Part shown: positions 45,030 through 56,600 of the stretch, one piece after another
Numbering within the stretch: the stretch's first letter is position 1
How the letters are laid out: each line of letters begins with the position of its first letter
Assembly: GCA_037954665.1 (NCBI GenBank)
Contig: JBBMOL010000178.1
Span: 768,451-832,450 of the forward strand
Reading direction: 5' to 3'
From: Laguncularia racemosa
Taxonomy: Eukaryota; Streptophyta; Magnoliopsida; Myrtales; Combretaceae
Length of the DNA: 64,000 nt
Translations under genes and position numbers: made by a program
Notes under the pieces: generated by a model
What the model was told of the DNA's origin: nothing
Seen by the model: only the letters and a program-made list of their open reading frames with translations
Database searches by the model: none

Positions 45030-46250
45030 TGACCAACTTAGACTAAAATATGGAGGACTATTTCCTCCCCTGTTTCCTACTACATTAGTAAATAAAACAT
45101 CCTTACAGCAACTCAAAGCATCACAAAAATTATTATTACTACAATCTAATCCCTACTTTGCCAAGAGATCCGCCACTCAATTATAGCTTTTTGGTGTCTA
45201 GCAAAATTTACATTCCTCTACTTTTCTACTCTCATCCTTGCATATATGAAACACAACAAGCATAAAGTAGCTATCAAGGCTATTATCAAATAATATTCTT
45301 GCAGTGTTAAGAGAAACCAATTCAGTAACAACATGTTTTAAGTTTAGATTGTTAGCTAATTTCAAAGCCTTAGCAGCATTCCACAACTCTACTTCAATTG
45401 GAGATGTAAAAGCAATATTTCATACAAACTCAACTCCCCTCCACTTCACAACCCACAAATTCCTCCAATACTTGCTTGGCCTTTATTTATTCTAATAATG
45501 GCTTTATCACAGTTAATTTTAAACTAACCATCTCTAAGCAGCTCCTAGTTGCCTTCCATTAAAATCCCCTACTTCCTTTCCTTTTTTTTCTTTTTAATAA
45601 ACCAAGCACATTACGATCAATTTCAAATACCCTAAATCATGGAACAACTTGTATCCACTTCTATACCCCTTCTTTAAAGATTTTCTTTCATTGATGCTCC
45701 ATTATATATAATTTTCCAAATAAGAAACCGCATCTTTGGTAGCAAGGGTGTTTTCCAGATCCATTGACATTCTGCATTGTTATAAATATCATTGTTTACT
45801 TTATGCATTTCTACATAGAAAAATTTCACAAAGACTTCTCCATTTAAATCATATATCCAAGTATGGAGATCTTGATCCCCCTAATATTCTTTCAACCACA
45901 CATTTCCTAACCTACCTTTGCATTCATCATCAATTAGAAGAGCTATAGCCTTTTTATCCCACTCATTCAGACCCCTTCATGCTCCTCTTAATGATAAATC
46001 TCTCCATCTTTGGGTAACAGTCATAAAAACAATCCCCTTACAAGACCATATTCATACCATTTCTCAGTCCAAAAATCTAATGGAATGGCCTATTTTAGGT
46101 TTAACCACAAACTTACCCTTCAACCATTCATTGTCTTTCCTCATTACTTTGAAAAGTTTTGATCCACCTTGTCTATTGAAATTCCCCCTTTCAAACTTAT
46201 ACTTCCTTCTATAAGTCCTTTCTATCTACAATAAGTCTTCTATAAACCTT
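45030..46250 (-). pseudogene. L1-like LINE relic: zf-RVT and RNase H-like C-terminal region
   Basis: Broken frames on the minus strand match the end of a plant L1-type ORF2. Near 45640-45900: DLHTWIYDLNGEVFVKFFY, then CQWIWKTPLLPKMRFLIWK, the zinc-binding zf-RVT region (W-x-W, P-K-x3-F-x-WK). Upstream (46030-46250) a stretch like KFVVKPKIGHSIRF fits the end of the RT module. Downstream (45198-45386) LWNAAKALKLANNLNLKHVVTE resembles the RNase H-like domain of plant LINEs. Several stops. No target duplication or poly(A) end was identified. Confidence 0.75.
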
Positions 46251-47093
46251 GAAAATTTTCAAGTTCAAAAGTTAAGTCTAGTAGGGATATTGGGAATTAT
46301 GTCTGAAAGTGAATACAATTTGTGGCCTTAAACCTAGGATTGCTTTAGTGTAGTCGAAACAACTAGTGTAATAAAAACTTAAGAAATTGAAACCCCAAAC
46401 GAATTTTGACCTTAGGCCATTACATTAGGAGACATAAACCCTAACCAAAGTCGAACCAAGGCTTTAATTTTAGATTTCAAACCCTAAACCAATTAGCAAA
46501 CACTACGACCACATTAGAAAATATCAAAATGAACCATAAACCTAAAAACCTAAATTGAAACCTAATGAATCTGAAACCCTAAAAGTAGAAATTTACCTTA
46601 AGAATAATATAAAATCAAATAATTTAATGAAAATTAATCCTACTAATTAATCAAACAAAATAATGCAATTGGTGGAAAATAAATTCCCTTAAACTATCTT
46701 TACTTGGCATAAAATGTAAAAGGATAAAAATGCCAATTCACACACCTAATTAACTTAAGTAAATACCACATTAAAGCATTTGAAAAATACCTCAATCATA
46801 TCTTAATTACTAACCATTGATTGACTAATGGACAAAGAATTTATGGGCATAACACACCCCTTTAAAACTGCCAGCCACATCTAATTGACAACACAATTGA
46901 TTTAAAGGCTCTTAAGCACTTAAATACAATTAGGTGTGTAGGATTAGACCTTAGACTTGATTAGAATTTCAATGGAATGGATAATTACCATAAAAAGAAA
47001 ATAATTTATCTAAGACATTCTTCTAACTAACAAATAAACACATCGGCCAACTCATCATATATTAACCAATGTGTTAAAATCTTAAACCCTCTT
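46251..47093. other. No gene seen
   Basis: AT-rich sequence with scattered AAACCCTAA words, no array and no coding pattern. Confidence 0.55.
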
Positions 47094-47399
47094 ATCTTAC
47101 TGAAGGATGTTAAACTCACGATTTTACGTAGAATCACCAGGGGGTCCATAGAAACGGAACGTAGAAACATAAGTTTTTACAACCTTTTTAAAATAACTTC
47201 CAAATATTGTAAATTTACTTACAGTAGTCATGAAAAAATATAATAAATAATAGAAATAAGGAAATTTAACATGCATTTTGGTCATAAATCGCAATAAAAT
47301 TTATAATATAGATAATCGGCCATAAGTCCTAATAAAAGTTATGAATTCATAAATCATAATACAAAATAACAACTAAAATAAATCATCACAATTTCCACC

Positions 47400-49901
47400 A
47401 TCTTTCCCATCCATATCACCATCATCATTTGCATCTTCATTATCATCTTCATCATCATAGGGTGTACTATTATCAATGATTTCCATATCTTCTAATTCCA
47501 AATCTTTTGAAGTTCCCATTTATATTTTAGTTTCAATAGCATCGATATCATAAATCTCTAAATCATCTAGGCTTAGGGACTTACTTCTAAGACTCTCCAA
47601 ATTCATACAGGCACCAATTTCCTCATCCTCCTCATCATCCTTTTCTTAATCCCTTGCACTTTGAAGGATATGCAACACACCCTCATTCTCATTTGATGAG
47701 TTAAACATATTTTCTTTCTCAACTATCCATTCATCATTAGATGAGAGGTCTTCAACAGTAAAAGTAGAAGTATTATCAACACATCTTTCTTTTCTGTTTC
47801 TTAATATTAAGTTATGCATTATAAACACTAAATCATTCATCTTTTGTTGGTACAACCTATTTCTCTTTAAAGTATGAACCTAAAAATGGAAAAAGGTTAT
47901 ATATAACTATATAAGATTGATAATCTTAATAACATATAAAATCAAATAAAAGAACTATTTATACCATACCATTTCAAATGCACTCCAATTATGCTCACAA
48001 CTTAAAGAACTATACATTAAACTTAGAACACGAATAGCAAACTTTTGTAGTTTTTGGCATTCATCTCTATATGAATCCCACCATTTAGCTGGAGCTTTTT
48101 TTTCTCTTATTAACCTTGCAACTTCAATACCAAATAGTCCATTAGCATCCTTAAATCTTTTAAGCTATATATCAATCTTACACCTTTCAATTGGATTGGA
48201 AACTATACGTTCTATGCAACCATATAATTTAATCTTAACATCAACATTAACTTTAAAATTAGGATTATAATGGTAACGGGGATTCAAGTAATAAGCTGCA
48301 GCATGCAATGGTCTATGAATTTGAAGCTCCCATCTCTTGCCAATAATCTTGAAGCTAGGTCCATAACTACATTAAATAAATATGATTTCAATTTATAAAT
48401 GAAAATTTAAAATGAACACTAAATACAAATTATATATATAGCTAATAAGTTAAGATATTACCTTTTCTTCACATCGTTGAAACTTGATTTAATTTTCTTC
48501 TTGGCACGATCTATTTCTAGATAAATGAAACCCATAGCTAGTTATTCATCAGAATCTACTAATTAAGCACTTTAATAAGGGGAAATGCAGCTTTAAGGTA
48601 CATAATAACATTCTTTCAAAACTTATTATCCAAAACCACCTGTTAAATTTGCTTTCCATCAATTGTGCTTAAATACTTACATGATTTTCAATGAATTGAA
48701 GTGAACATTGTCATTAGTGCACCCTTTAACTCATTAAGGCAACCTATAGTCAAATAAGAAGTGGCAAAACGAGTTGCACCTAGTTTAATCAAGTCCCTTC
48801 CTTTAGTGTATCTCCTGAGGATTAAGATAAGTACAATCCTAGAATAAATATATATAGTAATTTGCCTCCCTTTCACAACTATTCCATGATTTCAATTTTT
48901 TCTCAAAGTCCTCTAAAATCAAATCAATATAATGTGCTGCACAAGTTGTCTAATATAAGGATTTTCTTTCTCCATCAAAATTTCCCTTGCTACTTTATAA
49001 TTTGTAATATTATTTGTGATTACTTATACAACATTCTCCTCTCCAACCTTCTTCATAATATCATCTAACATGGAAAAAAAATTGTCAATGGTCTTAGATA
49101 TATCAGAAGTATCTATAGGCGAGAAGAAGATCGTTCCTTTCAGGCTACTTACTAAGAAATTGCATATGGAATGCCTCTTTCTATCAGTCTATGCATCCAA
49201 CATAATTGAGTGACCTGTTTTTCTCCATTTAGCTTTGTAGTCTTCAAGTAATTCCATTATTCAAGCAACTTCTTTCCTCAAATAAGTCACCCTTGGTCAT
49301 GATAGGATGGAGGTTTAAGCCCACCACCATGTCGACTAACCACCTCAAGCATCTTGGCTCTGGATTTTTTACATAGTTAAATGAAATTGCACTAGTGTAG
49401 AAAAAATGAGCAACTTGTGGATGCATTCTTCTCTCAGCTCTTTCTTTATGAATTGGTTAATTGTAGCTTAGTTCACCCATGTTCCACTTCCACCAATTTT
49501 TTTTTTCTTTTCAAGAAAGAAATCCATGCAATTACTTTCCTTTTTTTCTTTACAAATGTCTACTCTACTTCATCATCATCATCATCATCATTAGAATCTT
49601 TAATCCCATGAATTTACTTTCTTTTCATTTATGATATTTTTGCCACTTTCAACAACATTCTAACATTTCAAATTTTACATCATTTGAGACATTGGTACAT
49701 GGCTCTACATCTTTACATGTACAATCTACGTGATTCTTGAATCTGTAAATGCCTCCACTAACAACTTTGTTATAATTCTTGCATTTCACCTTTTTTTCTA
49801 TTATTATCTACATCAATTCCATGCTCCCAACTAACATCGGATCTACTTCTAGGTGCATTTTTCCTTTTAGAGCTCTCTTTAGATTATTTAGAAGATGGCA
49901 T
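47400..49901 (-). pseudogene. hAT transposase, multiply broken
   Basis: From an ATG at 49901: a BED-finger-like start (WEHGIDVDNNRKKG), then a DUF659-like part near 48900-49070 (NVVQVITNNITNY, ILMEKENPYIRQLVQHIILI), TKGRDLIKLGATRFATSYLT near 48690-48820, and the C-terminal dimerisation motif PAKWWDSYRDECQKLQKF followed by LSCEHNWSAFEMV near 47950-48110. After a likely intron: VHTLKRNRLYQQKMNDLVFI and an acidic tail. Stops and frame changes occur throughout. The transposase would have cut and pasted the element; host-domesticated hATs exist but this copy is not open. Confidence 0.85.
47880..47969 (-). other. Putative 90-nt intron in the hAT transposase
   Basis: Donor GAAATG/GTATGG (GT at 47969-47968) and acceptor CATTTTTAG/GTTCAT ending at 47880. 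Removing it joins FEM to VHTLKRNRL, the order conserved in plant hATs. Confidence 0.6.
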
Positions 49902-50010
49902 TTCAACTCAGCCACTACTTAAAATCTTGTAAGAAAATAAAATAAAGAGTAAATTCAAGCATTTCAACATTATGCTTCTTCCCTAAAGACAAGCATATAG
50001 GATCTGCAAA

Positions 50011-50011
<1 letters not shown>

Positions 50012-50044
<33 letters not shown>
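50012..50044. repeat. (AT)n microsatellite
   Basis: About 16 uninterrupted AT units inside the non-coding part of the hAT element. Confidence 0.9.
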
Positions 50045-50050
<6 letters not shown>

Positions 50051-51599
50051 TTGTGCACTAAGATGTGCAACCAAAGGGTAAAACAATTTCTCACTCTCAT
50101 AATTCCTAATATGATAAGAAACTAGATTTCCCTATACTAATCCCACTAAAAAACTTATAATTCGACTCAACAAGCACAAGCAAGTCCTCTAGTTGTATCA
50201 TGAACTAAAGAATGTAAAACTAGAAAAAAAAAAAAAAAGACAAGCAAGAAGATAGTCCTAAATGTAACAATGGAATGGTGTAGAAGTGACCATATCCATA
50301 TTTTGACTTCTATTCCATAAGGAAATCATTGCTTAAATGAAGTTTTAAAAGAAGAAATGAAGTAATTAAAAAAAAAGAAGAAGAATTCTATTCCATCCCC
50401 ATAAAATTAAGAATTCTAGATGTATTAGGCAAGTTATGTATTTATCTCACCCAACTACCATAATTTTTGCATTCCTTTGCTTTAGGTTTATATTCTCATT
50501 AGTTATAATAGAGATGTACTTGCTAGAAGGCTAAAGTTTATTTTCATTATCAAAACACACTAATACATTCTAGGAAGCAATATTAAAAAAATAAGCAAAA
50601 ATTTTTAAATTGCACTTTGCTGGCATAACACATAAATATTCCATTCTTTACTCTGCATTATTGGTGTCACATATACTTTCATTGCTAGGTTATTTCATGC
50701 ATCCACTGTAGACCATGAACACAAAGTAGAGTAACAGTGAATAATGATTGAAATAGGAAACCCAAAAGAAAGTATGAAATCTGACCCTAGTTTATGATTA
50801 AGATAGAAAATAAAAAATATAGAGTAATTAAGATCACAGATAACTAAAAAAAAAAAAAATCTAACCCTAGTTTATGATGAAATCAGCCAAAATAACAAAA
50901 GAAAGAAAAAAAAAACCTTAAGTAAGCAGCTAAACTGTATAAAGTACCTAAGTACAATAATATATTAAAGAAAAAATTCCTTATACGTGATGGAATGGAA
51001 TTAGAGAGTGTATAAGTGGGCTATGGCTACCTATGAGCTGTGACAAAGAAGAATAATGTGAACTGTGAAGTGTGATGTGTGTGATGTGAACAGAACAAAA
51101 GGAAAGGAAGAAGTTGAAGAAGAACATAACATAAAAGTACAAAACAGGCTATCGTAAATTGCTTCTCTGTTTGTTGTTCACACTTCATAAAGCTACATGG
51201 AGTCTAAGTTAGGTTGGGTTAGACATCATCATCTAGGTCGGAATTTACTCGTTGTAGATGGAAATTAATTTGTTGAAATAGAATCAGTAAAAACACATAT
51301 GGAATCACGATTTTACCAATTCCACCATGTTGAATCGCGATTCTAGTGCAATTTTACCTCAAAATGATTTTGTTTTGCAAGTTGATAGGGAATGTGCTCA
51401 TAAACTTATAAAATCGTAGAAACATATGAGTTAACTTATGATTTTAACAACCTTGATCTTTCCCCCATTTGCATGTGCAACTCTAGCTTCCTTACCATTT
51501 TGATTTTTCTCTCAAAAAACACTACAAAACACTCTCAAAAAGTCAAAGAGAAACCACCAAAAAGTGGCCGCCACCACCTTTACGGCAAACATATTAACA

Positions 51600-51601
<2 letters not shown>

Positions 51602-51646
<45 letters not shown>
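51602..51646. repeat. Homopolymer of 45 C
   Basis: An uninterrupted run of 45 C (G on the minus strand) just outside the hAT element. Either a true homopolymer or an assembly artefact. Confidence 0.9.
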
Positions 51647-51648
<2 letters not shown>

Positions 51649-52765
51649 CTAGAAGCTTCCATGCCACTTCTAGGGATCTTTAAGGAGCTACAAAGTCAAG
51701 AAAAATCTTGAGGAAACAACACCAAACAAAGTAAAAGCAAGAGAATGGATCAAGGCACACCAATTAGAAGACTATCAGGAGTAAGTGTCACTTACACGTG
51801 TCTTTTCTTATCCTTATAATTTTCCATGAAAAACTAGATTAGAGCGTAGCTAAATACCTTCTATTCTTGTAGAATTTAATGTTTTATTTAAGTTTCCTTA
51901 GGCAAGAGATTCACATATATGATGTAAACTTAGGCATTGTTAGGAAATAATGTAGTGTATCCCCTTGTAACAAGCTAGAATGTAAGATTTGAAATGTAAG
52001 TGAAATGAATGGAACTCCATGCTTTGTTTCTTTTTCTAGTCACCACTTTTAAGGAGTTTAGAAAGTATTTATCTTTGACATATTAGGAGAATCTCAATAT
52101 TTAAGAGCCTTAGGTGATAGTTAACATATATTAGAGATGGAAAAAGGTGGAAAAAAAATAGATAATTTGGCTTCCAATAATGAGACCAGTACTAATGAGG
52201 ATTTTTACTCATGATTTTCAATATTTCTATAATAGAAGTATAGTAGAATATCATTAGGAAAAGTTCAAAAATTAAACTTATTGATTAAAGGCTAAAAACA
52301 AGACACATAGATTAGAAGTAGATAAAACAGAAAACCCGAATGATCGACCTTAAATCTTTGATAAAAAAAATCAAAGATGCATAGCAAACGACAACCCATA
52401 CATGCCTGAATAAAAGCCTAAAAAGGTCCATCAGTTGATTAGAATTGATTTCCCTTGAGCATTAAGCTCAATTGGGAGAAAAAGACTTCAAAATGAACCT
52501 AAACAAAGTTTACATGAATCTGTTTAGAATGTAACTTTGATTTTTATGACCCAAATGACCAAAATAATCTCAAAAAATGAAAAGTACATGTAAAAATCTT
52601 CAAAACAACTATTAAAACGTGAAAAATATACTTGAAACAAAAAAAAAATATGGCTAAAACACCGAAATAACCTAAATTGATAAATCAACGAATTTAGTTG
52701 AGATACTTAGGTAAGTTAGTGTACTTGAACTTATAAATTATTATTTTTCTTATTAGGTGACATCG
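51647..52765. other. No gene seen; AT-rich spacer
   Basis: No recognisable gene or repeat between the C run and the LTR at 52766. Confidence 0.55.
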
Positions 52766-53497
52766 TGGTGTGCTTCAATTGATGGATTGCAATTATACAA
52801 AGACAATTGAAGAATCAATCAACAAGCTACAAGATGCGTGACTTCAATCAACAACAAGACCCTAAAATTCAAGTGACATCCATGCAAATGACAATCACTT
52901 GTAATTCCAAAATAGCACAAATAAACAACACAATAGAGTTTAGTTTCCAACTAAAATAGCGTGAACCTTAAATTAGATATAGAACCCTAAATTACGTGTA
53001 ATAAGAACTTAACAAGAACAAATCCAATTCGCACTAGATATGACACACTAGTATAAAATTGGAATCAACTTAAGAGATTTAATATTACTCACAAATCCTC
53101 AACAACTCCACACATGAAATTGATAAGAGATCAAATTTGCTAGCAAGGACTCTCCTTGTGGCAAAGTGTATGATTTTTCTCAAAATGTCAAAAGTCCCCA
53201 ACAAACCCTAATTAGCAAGTATTTATACTTACTCCTATTAGGGTAAAATCACATGAAAATTACAATTAAGCCACTTAGGTAGCTGGTTCTAAACACACAT
53301 TACAAGTAAATCAAAAAGTCCAAAAAATGAATAAAAAGTGATCGGTTCAATAATAAAAATACAAGTATAAAAGATGGTCTTCAAAGAGCCGGTTCTCGAG
53401 TCAATTGAGTTCATTACGGACCGTTAGAAGTGAGTCCGATGATGTTCCCAATTTGATCAACAGTGTAGGTTATTTGGCATCCCATAAAGACTGACCA
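52766..53497 (-). repeat. LTR, chromovirus-like family, copy 5 (short type, about 732 bp)
   Basis: Blocks in order on the minus strand: GGGATGCCAAATAACCTACAC, GAGAACCGGCTCTTTGAAGACC, GTGGCTTAATTGTAA, TATA inverted repeat (one mismatch), TTGTGAGTAATATTAAA. Ends near GAAGCACACCA. Boundaries approximate. Confidence 0.72.
53214..53233 (-). promoter_or_regulatory. LTR core promoter: TATA box in inverted repeat, copy 5
   Basis: Minus strand AGTAAGTATAAATACTTGCT: one arm position changed (C to T) from the other four copies. Confidence 0.75.
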
Positions 53498-53599
53498 CTG
53501 TACGTGCAATAGTGCAAATCAGACATTATTAGATAAAGAAATGAACACATGTTGACAATTTAGATCATATATCCAAATCAGGTTCCCCGACTGCTAAGA

Positions 53600-54198
53600 C
53601 CGCAGGATAGATTCCCATCATCTCTTTGGGCCTTTAAAAGATTTGCCCTCAAATCTAGGGAGTCATTTCATAGATTGAATCTTGATGCCTTTGTAAACTT
53701 ATTTGCCCGACTGTTAGAAGAAACAGAAGTAGTCCTGATTTGTTCTTGGAAAGAGTACACCTCTGATGGAGACATAGGCGTCAATACTATCCATGACCTT
53801 CCCTTTCGAAACATATAAGTGTTTCTGAATCCTCCATGTAACACATTTATATCAAACATCCAGGGTCTACCCAACAACAAATGAAAGGCATACATGGGAA
53901 TCACATCATAAATGATCTCATCATGGGATTTCTTTCCTACACTAACTAGCACCTTTCTTCTTTGTGTAACATGCATACTATCTCGATTGTCCAACCAATG
54001 CAAATTGTAAGGGCTAGGATGTGGACTAGTGGTTAGTTGTAATTTATCTACTAATACAGCAAATATGACATTAGTGCAACTACCACTATCAATGATTAGT
54101 ACACAAAGATTACCTCGGACCCTGCAAGATGTGTGGAACATGTTCTCCCTTTGTTTGTCCCTGGCATCTAGAGATATAGTGAAAACCCTATGCAACAC
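53600..54198 (-). pseudogene. Retropepsin-type protease fused to pol tail
   Basis: An open frame of 176 codons: GNLCVLIIDSGSCTNVIF with catalytic Asp kept, LVDKLQLTTSPHPSPYNLHW, DEIIYDVIPMYAFHLLLGRPW and TPMSPSEVYSFQEQIRTT, ending with ASRFNL and a TAG at 53668. In the same frame DLRANLLKA, the pol C-terminal tail, follows immediately. The protease domain itself is intact, better than in the plus-strand copy. There is no RT after it, so the element must have depended on relatives. Confidence 0.82.
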
Positions 54199-55045
54199 AT
54201 TAATAGATAAATACTGTTCACCCGTTTTATCCTCATGTGTCTCAGCGTTCTAATCATCATAGTACTCTTACAATGTTATAGACAGGTCTGTAGGCTTGAT
54301 AAATTCTTTTTCATCCTCTTCTTCCTCTTTAGTATCCTCCATGATTGTCATAACTCTCTTATTAGGACACTGTGTAGCCATATGTCCAAATACATGCATT
54401 TAAAGCATTTAATATGGCACATTTTACCACTAGTTGATCCCAGTACAGTCTGCCTAACATCAGGTCCAATTACCTCTTTGCCCTTCCCAAAAATCATCTT
54501 CTCTCTATCTATGCTGGGGAGTAACTTTATCTACTGCCCTGATAAGTTCACCTGCTCCCTTTGGTCCACCTAACTGACCATTAGCCCCTATGGGCTTAAT
54601 AGTAGTACTGGGCCTACTACTAATAACTCGGAATGGATTGGATCGCCTCTACCTTTCCACTTTCAAGGCTAACTGTATAGCGTCATCAAGTGTATTGTAT
54701 CTCTGAAGCTCAACTACACAAGCTATCTCATATTTCAACCTAGATGCAAAATGTGCTAGAGTTTGCTCAGGAGGCTCTACCGATCCACATCTAATCATTA
54801 AAGTTTCAAATTCTTGCACATAACCATCCATTGTCTTGCCTCCCTGTCTCAAGGTCTATAGACACATAAACAGTTCCTGCCTATAATGCTTAGGAATGAA
54901 CCTCTTTCTCAAAACCTTTTTCATATCTCTCTAGGTAAGAATTTTAACCTCTCCATCTTTCCGCTTGCTGATCACCAAATTTTTCCACCACAAAGCGACA
55001 TACCCTATGAACTCAACAGCAGTAAGTCAAACTCGGGTGTTATTG
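54199..55045 (-). pseudogene. Gag relic of the gag-protease element
   Basis: Minus-strand pieces: VEFIGYVALWW and VISKRKDGE (about 54930-55045), KVLRKRFIPKHYRQE, LRQGGKTMDGYVQEFETLM and LKYEIACVVELQRY (54649-54852), and a zinc-knuckle start IKCFKCM near 54400 that loses frame one or two residues later by a one-base deletion. Stops separate the pieces. It extends further toward the gag N-terminus than the copy at 1687. Confidence 0.8.
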
Positions 55046-56164
55046 ATACACTCAGAACATATATATAAAATGGGAGCGTAAATTGCAGCAAGTGCACTGG
55101 TCGTATCAAGTAATAAAGTGGTGAAAAGTAAGGTTGTCGATCCCTCGAGGAACCAATAGAGTACTAGATCTATGGCAATTCTTATCAATATCTAGGTGAT
55201 TAAAAAGGGGTTTTGAAATGTCTAATCTAAAAATTTAACTTAAAGCAACAAGAAAAATTTTATGACGAATCTATCAATTATGAACAAGGGAAATTAGAAT
55301 TCACCCTAGATTTGTTAATCAAATTGCTACCAAGTTATGTCAACTAGTGGTTATAAGGTTATTCAAGTGAGTTTAGAAAATCCTTTTTAAGGATGTTGAC
55401 CTTAAATCAATTAGTCGGCTTCCGCGTCTCCAATTAACCAAGGAATCAAAATTATGTTCATACACCTCCCGATGCTACAAACAACTAATGCCCTAAATCA
55501 ATTAACCCTAATCCCTTAGTGATTAATTAACAAGAAACATTGCATTGCGCCCTCCATAAACTCTAATTAAACCAATTATCGCAACTCCCGTATTGATAAT
55601 CAATCTAATTAAGAATTCCTAACAAATCCTAATCAATTCCCGTATCAAAAGGATTTCTAACAATTATAATCAAAGACTGATTATAATTGAAATCAAAGGA
55701 ATTGCAATCATGAATAATCCTAATAATTCCTAAGTACATAACATGGCTACAATTATCCTTTTAACATTCTAGAGTTTCATCCAATTTCCCACAAGGATGA
55801 TTTAGAACATTATAGTATGAGTTGCATAAAAACAATTGAAATAAAGAGGTGCAATGGAATTCATATTAAACAACTAATAAATGGCATAAAAGAAAATAAA
55901 GTAAATGAAACAATGGTTATAATCTTCAAGAGCTTCAATCTTCAAAAATGACTCCTTGAATTCTTCAATTGAAAGCAAACTTCAACAAAATGACATTCTT
56001 CCTTCAAACTAAACTTTGGAAAAATCTAAAGTACCTAAGGAAAATCTAATGATTCAAAAGAAAGACAAATGATGCTAAAACAAAGAAGAAGAACAAAAGG
56101 ATTCTAAACAAAAGAAAGGATGCTTAACCAAAGAAAGGATGCCTCCAAGGTTCACACAAGGGGT

Positions 56165-56173
56165 CTATTTATA
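56165..56173 (-). promoter_or_regulatory. TATA box of the Athila-type LTR
   Basis: TATAAATAG on the minus strand, about 110 bases downstream of the GCCGGC cluster. Confidence 0.65.
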
Positions 56174-56281
56174 GATCCAAAGAGGAGGGGATAAGGTTGA
56201 TCTGATGAGGATTTGAGTCAGCAAATTAATTAGGATACGATTTTGGAGAGATTCTCGCAATGGATATCCGGGGAGTAATGA

Positions 56282-56356
56282 AGGCCGGCTCAAGGCCGGC
56301 GGCTTTTCTTCTTTTTGAGGCCGGTTTAAAGGCCGGCTCAAGGCCGGCTCAAGGCC
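56282..56356. repeat. GCCGGC cluster in U3
   Basis: Five GCCGGC words and one GCCGGT in about 75 bases, partly as 12-bp tandem units (AAGGCCGGCTCA). They stand out sharply from AT-rich surroundings. Confidence 0.85.
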
Positions 56357-56563
56357 GGCGGCCTTCAGTGCAATCCTTCGCTCACTTCTTCAATTTTGTG
56401 AAAAACTCCTCCAATTAACTTGTAATTTACTTTTGGGTCCTCAAAACCTGTATTTTCACAATAAATACCATTAAGTATCATTTCTTTATATTTTCTTATA
56501 ATATTAAAATAAATTTAATATAAGTCCAAAAGAAAATATAAGTATAATGTGATCTTATCAACA

Positions 56564-56574
56564 TCCCCACACTT
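56564..56574 (-). promoter_or_regulatory. Polypurine tract of the Athila-type element
   Basis: Minus strand AAGTGTGGGGA directly before the LTR's TGTTGATAAG. Confidence 0.7.
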
Positions 56575-56578
56575 GAAC

Positions 56579-56600
56579 TTTTGCTTGTCCTCAAGCAAAA
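56579..56600 (-). promoter_or_regulatory. Perfect 9-bp stem-loop next to the polypurine tract
   Basis: On the minus strand TTTTGCTTG, loop AGGA, CAAGCAAAA: a 9-bp perfect inverted repeat with a 4-base loop, 5 bases upstream of the tract. I recall this sequence as common in Athila relatives. Confidence 0.7.

Larger units (their letters stand above)
47094..51463 (-). mobile_element. hAT-superfamily DNA transposon, 4.35 kb, decayed
   Basis: Element at 47102-51455. The left end reads GAAGGATGTTAAACTCA and the right end, inverted, CAAGGTTGTTAAAATCA (14 of 17 alike). Eight flanking bases match at 6 of 8 (ATCTTACT at 47094-47101, ATCTTTCC at 51456-51463), as expected for an old hAT target duplication. 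Subterminal CGTAGAAACATA occurs near both ends (about 47160 and 51416). The interior encodes a hAT transposase on the minus strand. The outer right third (about 49.9-51.4 kb) is non-coding, AT-rich. Confidence 0.8.
52766..55070 (-). mobile_element. Non-autonomous gag-protease element, chromovirus-like family (3' part)
   Basis: Minus strand: gag from about 55040, zinc knuckle, protease, then a direct join to the pol C-terminal tail and a short-type LTR (52766-53497). RT, RNase H and integrase are missing at the same place as in the plus-strand copy at 1.7-3.8 kb. The 5' end is cut off by the Athila-type element that begins at 55071, so a 5' LTR is not in view. Confidence 0.75.
55071..56563 (-). 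repeat. 3' LTR of the Athila-type element (1493 bp)
   Basis: Minus strand TGTTGATAAGATCACATTAT at 56563 to TACGCTCCCA at 55071, TG to CA. The end contains TTGATACGACCAGTGCACTT, which I recall from Athila LTRs. TATA at 56165-56173, GCCGGC cluster upstream of it. The other LTR is outside the window, so the left border rests on the TG...CA ends and the change to relic gag sequence. Confidence 0.8.
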
